Assembly (NCBI GenBank): GCA_027922465.2
Contig: BQMF02000004.1
Span: 1-64,000, forward strand
Direction: 5' to 3'
Length of the DNA stretch: 64,000 nt
Source of the DNA: Turritopsis dohrnii
Taxonomy: Eukaryota > Cnidaria > Hydrozoa > Anthoathecata > Oceaniidae
In this document: in pieces, positions 57,001 through 64,000 of the stretch
Layout of the letters: each line of letters opens with the position of its first letter
Numbering within the stretch: the stretch's first letter is position 1
Translations under genes and position numbers: made by a program
The notes under the pieces: model-generated
Seen by the model: only the letters and a program-made list of their open reading frames with translations
What the model was told of the DNA's origin: nothing
The model's database searches: none

Positions 57001-57206
57001 AAATCACTGTGTCCTTGATATCATTACGTGCCAACAAAATAAAGAACATTATGGCATTCTATAATCAAGTTTATTGTTTATTGGTATAAAATTTTGCGTC
57101 GTGACTATGTTTTTCCAGATTTTTGGGGAGTACATGATTAGAAGTTTAATAAACATATATCGTGGAAATGATTAACCTTTTTTAAATTTTAAGAATGTCT
57201 TAAGTG

Positions 57207-57355
57207 TAGTTTATACGGTCGAACTTTTGCCTTGTCTAATGTAAATCTAATGACCTGTACTTAAGAAAACTCTTGCATTCTTAAGTAAAAGTATTGTCTA
57301 ATCGCAGGTCAATTGATTTACATTAGACAAGGCACAAGTTTGACCGTATAAACTA
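57207..57355. mobile_element. 149-bp hairpin MITE in satellite unit 4
   Basis: Same element, same length and same position within the unit as the copy at 53867-54015. Confidence 0.8.
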
Positions 57356-57554
57356 CCTCATAGTCTTTCAATATTCATTCTTCAGCTGATTTTGCAGAAA
57401 TCCTTATGCCTGCAAGGGCATCTTGTTCAATCTCGTCCGTGCACGAGGAAGGAAACGAAAATCGATTAGATTAATATTTCAAGAATTTTAATCCGTTTGT
57501 ATCGCACGTTTATCATATTGTTATTATGGCAAACATCAAGAAAAGAGTTTAATA

Positions 57555-58868
57555 GTGACAGAAGGGATCGATGACGGGGAAAGTTCAACCAACGAAACTC
57601 CCACAAGAAAACGAACCTTATCTGTTATAGAGGAACAAGATGAACCGAACGAGAAACAAAATTATAAACGTTTCAAGATAACATCAGAAGAAGAAAATTT
57701 TAAGTGGACATTGCCGGAAGGGATGTCGACTTACGCTAATGAACTGTTTGATAAGTTCATTCCAGATAGGGAGGTGAAGGAAGCTGTTACAGTTCCTCAC
57801 CCCTGCCCTTCCAATATAAATCAAGTCCGGAAATTGGATGATTTTCTGGAAGATATTCTGCGAGAGAAAAAGAAAACACAGGAACTGAACATGGAGTCTG
57901 TGTTGGAAAAGACCCAAAGGAAGCTACTTGATGTAATGGGTCCCTTATCCAGAGTATGGTTGGCTTTTGATAAAGCCAAAGATGGCGGCGATCAAGAGGA
58001 TGTTCCGACAGTGGAGGAGTTATTACAACGCACAGAACAAACAATTTTATTAATTGGACAAGCAAGTAATTTTTTAACTTACGAGCGACGGAAGAATGCA
58101 CTATCCTGTTTGTATACCGGTTCGCAGGTATCGTCTACATTGAAAGAAAAGTCCGATATTCTCAAAGAAAAGGACATAAACCTATTTGGGAAACCATTTA
58201 GGGATCACTTTATAGAAGCCATGAAGGCAAAGAAGGAATCCCTGAAGGCTTTTGTTGGAGATTCATTCCAAAAATCAAATAATCAGTCGCCAGTGGCATC
58301 GAAGGCCAACTCTTCAAGTGGTAGCCGTGGACCACAATCAAGGATGCCCTTTCGACAGGGCCCTCCGCCAGCTCGCTTCGCAAGGAGAGGTGGAGGGCAG
58401 AATTCCGCAAACTACTACAGCAAGTACAACAAAGGAAAAGGTAATTATGTCTGGACAAGGAAATTCACCTTTTCCCATAACCTCTCCACTTCCACAGATA
58501 ATGAACATGGAGGACCTTCCTCATGTTCATCCAGTGGTAAAAAAGTTGTTTTCAGAACATGTGATACCCCATGTGCCATTAGCAGGAAGACTGAAACACT
58601 TTCTTCCGGCTTGGAAAATCTTGACAAAAGATCCAAACATTTTTTCAGTAATAGAAGGATACGAAATTCCACTATTAAAACAACCAACCCAAAACAATGT
58701 GGTGCCAAATGCCCATTTAAATCAGGAGCAGTCTTTGTTAATAGAGAAGGAAGTGGAGGCACTATTGGAAAAAGGTGCTATTTCCCAAACAAATCATTCA
58801 AAGGGGGAGTTCTTAAGCAATCTGTTTCTAGTTCCGAAAAAGGATGGGGGACAGAGACCTGTGATTAA
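57555..58868 (+). CDS. DIRS gag-like ORF1
   Basis: About 437 codons. The acidic N-terminus with a KRKRT-type basic patch is followed by a helical region (FKWTLPEGMSTYANELFDKF ... LLQRTEQTILLIGQ), as in DIRS gag proteins, then a Gly/Arg-rich part (RFARRGGGQ). No ATG lies at the start of the open frame. The nearest ATG (57526) is in another frame that stops after eight codons, so either a one-base indel or an internal start is likely. The 3' part overlaps the RT frame. Confidence 0.6.
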   Translation: MTEGIDDGESSTNETPTRKRTLSVIEEQDEPNEKQNYKRFKITSEEENFKWTLPEGMSTYANELFDKFIPDREVKEAVTVPHPCPSNINQVRKLDDFLEDILREKKKTQELNMESVLEKTQRKLLDVMGPLSRVWLAFDKAKDGGDQEDVPTVEELLQRTEQTILLIGQASNFLTYERRKNALSCLYTGSQVSSTLKEKSDILKEKDINLFGKPFRDHFIEAMKAKKESLKAFVGDSFQKSNNQSPVASKANSSSGSRGPQSRMPFRQGPPPARFARRGGGQNSANYYSKYNKGKGNYVWTRKFTFSHNLSTSTDNEHGGPSSCSSSGKKVVFRTCDTPCAISRKTETLSSGLENLDKRSKHFFSNRRIRNSTIKTTNPKQCGAKCPFKSGAVFVNREGSGGTIGKRCYFPNKSFKGGVLKQSVSSSEKGWGTETCD

Positions 58869-60597
58869 TCTAAAAGCATTAAACAGATTTGTTCCTTACA
58901 AACACTTCAAAATGGAAGGTTTGCATTCTCTAAAATACATGTTGCAGAAGGGAGATTATTTTTGCAAGCTAGACCTGAAGGATGCTTACTTCAGTATCCC
59001 TCTTCACAAGACATCTCAAAAATTGGTGAGATTTCTATGGTCAGGGAATTTATACGAATTCCTATGCCTTTGTTTTGGGTTAGGTCCTGCCCCAAGGATT
59101 TTCACGAAATTATTAAAAATCCCAATCTCATTATTGAGAAGATTGAATATCAGAGTGATTATTTACCTGGACGATATGTTACTAATGGGAAGCTCCTGGG
59201 AGGAGGTCCAGATGGCAAGAGATACAGTAATTTTCCTTCTACAACATCTAGGATTTGTAGTGAATTGGAAAAAGTCACTTCTCCAACCCACCCAGAACAT
59301 AGAATTTCTTGGTCTCATAGTGAATTCCAAGAATATGACTTTGTCATTGACAGAGGAGAAAATGACATCTGTCACAACAAAGTGTTGGAGGTTATACGAG
59401 AATCCAATAACAACAATGTTGGAGCTAACACGTCTTGTAGGGGTATTAGCATCCACAATTCAGGCTGTTCTTCCATCAAAATTACATTTCCGAAGTTTGC
59501 AACATCAACAAATTTTAAACTTAAGGAACACACAATCTTACCAAACTCAAATAAAGTTAAATCAATCACTACAGGAACTACAGTGGTGGTTGACAAATTT
59601 AAAACTTTGCAATGGAAGGAGCCTGGTACAGCCTCAATCACAACTTTTGCTTCAGACGGATGCGTCAAAGAAGGGTTGGGGGGCAGTTTGCAAAGAAATC
59701 AGAACAGGTGGTCAATGGACTCAGGAGGAAAAGGGCTTTCACATAAATCATCTCGAACTCTTAGCAATAAAACTAGCCATATTTACCTTTGCCAAAATGC
59801 TAAAAGTAAAGTCTTTCCACATTCAAGTGGACAACAAAGTTGCTCTCTCATATCTTTTGAAAATGGGGGGCACAGCCTCTATGGAAATGTGCAACCTGTC
59901 AAAAGAGATTTGGGAATTTCTAATTCGTTGGGAGATCACAATTACTGCGGAGTACCTTCCAGGGTCCTTGAACACCATTGCCGATTGGGAATCTCGCAAT
60001 ACCAGGGACAGCTCGGAGTGGAAACTGTGCCCAACATTGTTCAAAAAACTTTGCAGAGTCCTTGGCCACCCTCAAATAGATCTGTTTGCAAGCCGCATGT
60101 CGCATCAGGTGCCAAAATATTATGCTTGGAAACCCGACCCTTACAGTCAAGGGGTTGATGCAATGCAACAGGATTGGCATCAGTCAACTCTTCTGTATGC
60201 ATTCCCACCATTTTCTCTTCTGCACAGAGTGATAAGAAAAATTCAATTGGAAGAGGTACACCTAATGATATTGATAGCACCAACCTGGCAAAGTCAAACT
60301 TGGTACCCAGAGCTTCTGAGGTTACTGGTGAGGAAACCAATTTTAATTCCACACCACAAAAATCTTTTAGTAAACCCATTGGGTTATTGTCATCCACTTG
60401 TGGAAAACAAATCGTTAAACCTGGCGGCCTGGTTGGTTACAGGAAAAGATTGGCTGAGGAAGGAATTTCAGAGAGAGCTTCCAAACTTATCACTTCGTGT
60501 AGAAGAGAATCATCTAATTCAAGTTATTCATCGGCCTGGAATAAGTGGGCTAGCTGGTGTAATGGGCAAAAAGTTGATCCATTTCGATGCAATGTGA
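58447..60597 (+). CDS. DIRS reverse transcriptase - RNase H
   Basis: The frame is open from 58252; I choose the ATG at 58447 (MSGQGNSPF) because the upstream part overlaps conserved gag. RT motifs: LFLVPKKDGGQRPVINLKAL, FCKLDLKDAYFSIPL, LCFGLGPAP, and catalytic IIYLDDMLLMG. RNase H: LLQTDASKKGWGAVC, HINHLELLAIKLA, VDNKVALSYL. Downstream is the DIRS-specific region (PQIDLFASRMSHQ ... LLYAFPPFSLL). All catalytic residues look intact and no stop interrupts the frame. Confidence 0.88.
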   Translation: MSGQGNSPFPITSPLPQIMNMEDLPHVHPVVKKLFSEHVIPHVPLAGRLKHFLPAWKILTKDPNIFSVIEGYEIPLLKQPTQNNVVPNAHLNQEQSLLIEKEVEALLEKGAISQTNHSKGEFLSNLFLVPKKDGGQRPVINLKALNRFVPYKHFKMEGLHSLKYMLQKGDYFCKLDLKDAYFSIPLHKTSQKLVRFLWSGNLYEFLCLCFGLGPAPRIFTKLLKIPISLLRRLNIRVIIYLDDMLLMGSSWEEVQMARDTVIFLLQHLGFVVNWKKSLLQPTQNIEFLGLIVNSKNMTLSLTEEKMTSVTTKCWRLYENPITTMLELTRLVGVLASTIQAVLPSKLHFRSLQHQQILNLRNTQSYQTQIKLNQSLQELQWWLTNLKLCNGRSLVQPQSQLLLQTDASKKGWGAVCKEIRTGGQWTQEEKGFHINHLELLAIKLAIFTFAKMLKVKSFHIQVDNKVALSYLLKMGGTASMEMCNLSKEIWEFLIRWEITITAEYLPGSLNTIADWESRNTRDSSEWKLCPTLFKKLCRVLGHPQIDLFASRMSHQVPKYYAWKPDPYSQGVDAMQQDWHQSTLLYAFPPFSLLHRVIRKIQLEEVHLMILIAPTWQSQTWYPELLRLLVRKPILIPHHKNLLVNPLGYCHPLVENKSLNLAAWLVTGKDWLRKEFQRELPNLSLRVEENHLIQVIHRPGISGLAGVMGKKLIHFDAM

Positions 60598-61406
60598 ATT
60601 ACATCCTAGATTACCTGGCTTTCATGTTTGAGTCAGGATATTTATATAATACAATATGCAGTCATCGATCAGCTATTTCAGCTTTTCATGTAGGATTTGG
60701 TGGTAGATCAAAAATTAGTGCTTTGATTACAGGTGTATTTAACCAAAAGCCACCTCAACCTCGCTTTAATAAAGTTTGGGATGTACAAGTCGTATTTGAT
60801 TATTTAAAGAAAATTTCAAATGCAATTCTTTCAGAGAAACTGCTTACACTGAAAACCACTATGCTCATAGCACTTTCTGCATCTTGTAGATCTTCAGATA
60901 TTCAACTTTTAGATATAAATAATATGGAAACTTTGGAGTCTAAGATTAGATTTACTTATTCTAGACTTACAAAATCTTGGAGACAATGACAAAAACCTCC
61001 TTCTATAACATTTTATGAATTTGCTGAAGATGAAGATTTGTGTATTGTCAAAGCCATTAAAAATTACATGAAAATATCTTCACCTTGGCGAGGTGCGGGT
61101 AACCCAAGCCAATTATTTTTGAGTTATATAAAACCACATAAACCGGTTTCAAGTGACACTATAGCTAGATGCCTAAGAGAAACAATGAAAGCTGCAGGTG
61201 TTAATATGGATTTGTTTACTGCCCATTCCACCAGAGCAGCTTCTTCTTCAAAAGCAGTGACTCAAGGAGTCCCTGTCGAAGAAATTTTACGTAGAGGAAC
61301 TTGGTCTGAAAAATCCTCTACATGGCAAAAGCATTATCGTAGGGAAATCGTAACTATTGAAGAGGGGAAAAACTTCCAGGAAAAAATTTATTACAAAACG
61401 CTTTGA
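60174..61406 (+). pseudogene. DIRS tyrosine recombinase, one in-frame stop
   Basis: The N-terminal SAM-like part (YSSAWNKWASWCNGQ) is followed by the catalytic domain: Arg in SASCRSSDIQLL, then HSTR (TAHSTRAASS), GTWS and the Tyr in WQKHYRRE. This enzyme would insert the circular cDNA. A TGA at 60987-60989 lies in the same frame as the downstream piece (61038-61406), between the first Arg and the H-x-x-R box. It is a single nonsense mutation. The start overlaps the end of the RT frame. Confidence 0.82.
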
Positions 61407-61510
61407 ACAGAGGATGTACCGAGTTCGTGCTCCTGTTTCACGGAGCCGAACGCAACCGATTGGGTTGTAAGGTAGCAGTATTAGATCGACTGAGATTTTA
61501 TGAAATAAAA

Positions 61511-61959
61511 TGGAAAAATTGCGGCAGGGCGCGAAGCGCCCGAACTGCAATTTAGATTTTATGAATAAAATCGAAGGAAGATCTAATACATCCCACCCAC
61601 CCACGCCACGCGATTAAAGATATTATATCTGTCACTCTTATTTATTTTAGATTCGTTCCGATTCAAAAGATGATAAAATCATGTGTTCGTTATGTTTGAT
61701 ATGAAATATACGACATTTGAAAATAATAAACAATTTTTTCTCTTCCCAGACTTCGACCTCTATTCAGACTTCGTGTTTTGTCTTGATTTTATAAAAGGAG
61801 ATAATTTGAGCGCTAACTCTTTTCTCGACACATTAATGTTTCCTTGCCTGCACGCACTCGATTGGGTTTGTAAGGTAGCAGTATTAGATCTTCCTTCGAT
61901 TTTATTCATAAAATCTAAATTGCAGTTCGGGCGCTTCGCGCCCTGCCGCAATTTTTCCA
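61511..61959. repeat. Perfect 79-bp inverted repeat of the DIRS 3' region
   Basis: Arms 61511-61589 and 61881-61959 are exact complements. They include the inner palindrome GGGCGCGAAGCGCCC. A ~30-base direct repeat (GTAAGGTAGCAGTATTAGATC) lies at about 61468-61490 and 61870-61890, so the left arm also carries a flanking direct copy. The spacer has no supported gene. Confidence 0.85.
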
Positions 61960-62635
61960 GTATTAATTAATACTTCCAAACAAAAAGGACTTTTTTACGG
62001 TGGCCGATAAGGGCCAAACCGAAAACTCTTTTACAAAAACAAGAAGTGTTTTAAAAAAAACAAGAAATGTTTAAAAAAAAAAACAAGAAACGTTTTAAAA
62101 AAAACAAGAAATGTTTTAAAAAAAACAAGAAATGTTTTAAAAAAAAAACAAGAAATGTTTTAAAAAAAAAACAAGAAATGTTTAAAAGAAAACAAGAAAC
62201 GTTTTAAAAAAAACAAGAAATGTTTTAAAAAAAAAACAAGAAATGTTTTAAAAAAAACAAGAAATGTTTTAAAAAAAAACAAGAAATGTTTAAAAAAAAA
62301 CGAAAAAAAAAACAAAACTCACACACGCAAATATTTTTATAAAACTAGACAAAAGATTTACTGGTACATACTTTAAAGCTAAATCTACACTTTGGGCCTA
62401 ATTATTAAATAATGTCTAATGTGCGGACTTTTCAGAGTAAAAATATTGTATGCAGTATACTCAAAATCATAAAAATACAATTTATTCGAAGTACTGAGCC
62501 TATACGGACCCTGCTGATAAGTTATCACAAAACCCAAGATGAAAAGTGTTAGATATAACTAGGCCCTTAAATCAGAAACACTCAGTGCGCATTGACCTTC
62601 AGTTTACAAGAAGCACGTTTTTTAATAACAACAAA
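61960..62635. other. Non-coding stretch with minisatellite
   Basis: Holds the AAACAAGAAATGTTTTAAA minisatellite (62035-62300) and then AT-rich sequence up to the HECT gene. The upstream region of that gene shows no obvious TATA box. Confidence 0.5.
62035..62300. repeat. ~21-bp minisatellite
   Basis: About eleven to twelve copies of AAAAACAAGAAAYGTTTTAA with variable A-run lengths. Confidence 0.9.
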
Positions 62636-64000
62636 ATGGCTTCTATATTTTGTAAACGTTGTGGAACAGAACTTGAGGGAAGTGATTTGTTTTGTTTCAA
62701 GTGTGGCAACAAAGTCGACGATGATAAAGCCGAAGAAAACATTACAAAAAATTTAGATGAGTTCAGAGAAGCAAAGAAAAAGGAGCGTTCTTCATTTTTT
62801 AAACCTTCTAGCAAAAAAAAAACAACCGACAACCAAAAACAAACATAAATCTTTCGAAAAAAAAACAAACAGCCAATATCAATGTTGGAATTATAAAATT
62901 GTCGCAGTCAAAAGACTTGAAAGTCCAGAGAGGTTGTTGTTACTGTTCCTCGAATTGCAAACGCAGGAGAAGTTTTATCACTTGCTGTAGAAAAACATGC
63001 TAATGTTAATCAATACTTCTGTGGATCAGAGGATTATGTCCTATTGTATCCAGATGGCAAGATAGTTAATGATTTACCAGGTATTTCCGAAAAATTTACT
63101 GTTGAGAAGTACAAAGATTTCATTGGGAAACCATGGAACAGGATAGACTTATATATTTGCCCAGAGGTCGATTTCATGTCAGAGATCAGCAGTTGTGCAG
63201 ATGAAGATTATTTAAACCTGTCTCCATTCTCTGATGCCAAAAACAGTACATTGATATCACTTAATCATTGTGAAGATTTTGCTTTCTCAACAACATCCAC
63301 TACTTCAGAAGAACCTCCTACTACAACAGGCTCAATAATTAGACTTGCACCTCAGGATACAGGAGGGTGTTCTTCATCTACGTCCACAAGTGATAACAGA
63401 ATGATAAAATGCCCAATTTGCAACATGCAATTTTCTCTTGCGAACATTGAAGAACATGCAGACATATGTGCCAATCAAAAGTACTGCAATATGATTGTGC
63501 ATGATACACGTGAAGAAGAAGAAAGGGAAGAAATACTTTACTGGGATACACCATCTGATTTATTCACCTCAATGGATGAAAAAGAACTGAAGTATGAAAT
63601 TAGCAATTACGTTTTGAATATTCAAGCACCTAAAGAACCGTTTACCCAACTGTTGATTTTTCGTGGAAGCACCTTTCAAGATTTTCATTCATTCTTCTCA
63701 AAGCAATGGAATAAAAATAAACAAGGACAACGTTACATTATTCGCTTTGCAGGAGAAGATGGCATTGATGAAGGAGGATTAAGCAGAGAATTCTATACAG
63801 GTATTCTTATTCATCTAATCTATGGATTCTCAAGTTTTATTGATGTTAATTTGATTTCTTCAAAGATTTCGATTTTTTCAGAAGCATTAGCCGAAATCAG
63901 TGGTGCTTACTTCACTAAAGATGACGAACCTTATACTCTCAATATCCATGCTGCTTCTGATGGAACAATGAGAAGTGTTGGTCATCTCATGGGTGCTTCG
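62636..64000 (+). CDS. HECT-type E3 ubiquitin ligase with zinc ribbon and ubiquitin-like domain, partial, frameshifted
   Basis: It begins MASIFCKRCGTELEG with a C-x2-C...C-x2-C zinc ribbon. A Lys-rich linker follows, then a ubiquitin-like domain (INVGIIKLSQSKDLKVQRG; EYVLLYPDG-type pattern as SEDYVLLYPDGK), a zinc finger (KCPICNMQFSLANIEEHADI) and the start of HECT (FAGEDGIDEGGLSREFYT). An 81-base intron (63801-63881) splits HECT in phase 1; the next exon runs off the window. The ligase would pass ubiquitin to targets through a HECT cysteine lying beyond the window. Two one-base frame breaks occur: in the A-run at 62813-62822 and near 62930-62936. No splice sites explain them, so this is a pseudogene or contains sequence errors. 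Similar HECT genes are expanded in cnidarians and sponges. Confidence 0.65.

Larger units (their letters stand above)
50899..57427. repeat. Four-unit satellite (1.5-1.8 kb units) in dimer arrangement
   Basis: The anchor TTGATTGATCAAT occurs at about 50899, 52698, 54363 and 55916. Shared blocks include GGCTGTATTATCAATGTCTTG, GCCTGTAAGGGCATCTTGTT (ends near 52365, 54084, 55634, 57427) and TTTTCGACTTTACATTTGCACG. Units 2 and 4 carry the same 149-bp hairpin MITE at the same place; units 1 and 3 lack it. Unit 1 has an extra internal ~143-bp tandem copy near 51507-51790. No credible gene lies in the array. One 65-codon frame at 52710 is not kept in the other units. Confidence 0.85.
57428..61959 (+). 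mobile_element. DIRS-type retrotransposon (gag, RT-RNase H, tyrosine recombinase)
   Basis: Three overlapping coding regions in DIRS order are followed by complex inverted repeats (61511-61589 and 61881-61959). There are no LTRs or DDE integrase; a tyrosine recombinase is present instead. The left border is placed where the satellite homology stops (57427). One nonsense codon in the recombinase and no clear gag ATG suggest an inactive copy. Confidence 0.85.

Noticed and set aside
61683..61970. 95-codon frame between the DIRS inverted repeats
   Set aside because: Its C-terminal third is the inverted-repeat arm itself, read also on the other side (61287-61604, minus). It is a repeat translation, not a gene.
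62035..62300. Possible CRISPR-like array from regular short repeats
   Set aside because: The units are contiguous ~21-bp AT-rich repeats without unique spacers, in an animal genome; it is a minisatellite.

Overview
The window is AT-rich animal DNA, most likely from an early-branching invertebrate (cnidarian or sponge). This rests on spliced genes with GT-AG introns, death domains, a HECT ligase with a ubiquitin-like domain, and the mix of mobile elements: Polinton, BEL/Pao, Ty3/Gypsy, DIRS and LINE. The species cannot be named from the sequence.

Layout. 1-9.2 kb: part of a Polinton/Maverick-type (adintovirus-like) DNA element, all genes on the minus strand. In transcription order they are an ankyrin gene, a protein-primed DNA polymerase B, then a tight cluster of small membrane proteins, an integrase, a conserved ~195-residue protein and a partial SAP-like protein that leaves the window. 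No capsid, ATPase or protease gene is visible. 9.2-12.8 kb: 5'-truncated BEL/Pao retrotransposon (+). 12.9-16.5 kb: a spliced minus-strand gene, nine phase-consistent exons plus a possible first exon, whose 3' end is lost at the BEL LTR. 16.5-23 kb: mostly non-coding with hairpin MITEs and degenerate repeats. 23.2-24.7 kb: a two-exon ankyrin gene (-). 24.7-31.6 kb: repeats, two reverse-transcriptase remnants (+) and a TIR element. 31.7-40.8 kb: the most interesting locus, a minus-strand multi-exon gene. Its exons encode, in order, [helical module X - death domain] twice, an OTU-like protease domain, an Ig-like domain, and a large P-loop protein that looks like a divergent SF1 (UvrD-like) helicase with a possible degenerate nuclease region in front. 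Almost all module boundaries are phase-1 introns. 41-43 kb: a decayed multicopy gene. 43.2-47.7 kb: a Ty3/Gypsy element with 93-bp LTRs and a 5-bp target duplication. 48-50.2 kb: a 5'-truncated LINE. 50.7-57.4 kb: a telomere-motif hairpin and a four-unit satellite organised as a dimer. 57.4-62 kb: a DIRS-type tyrosine-recombinase retrotransposon with a perfect 79-bp inverted repeat downstream. 62.6 kb to the end: a zinc-ribbon/UBL/HECT E3 ligase gene (+) that runs off the window and carries two apparent frameshifts.

How parts work together. The Polinton genes form a replication (PolB), integration (integrase) and probable particle or membrane set. Three of them share a TATA-like upstream motif directly before the ATG, and four others start in a TAAATG context, which suggests two expression classes. 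The 31.7-40.8 kb gene joins death-fold signalling, ubiquitin-related and helicase modules in one predicted chain, which fits an innate-immune or cell-death sensor; that role is inference. Exon joins given here were worked out by hand from splice sites and phase and have no transcript support.
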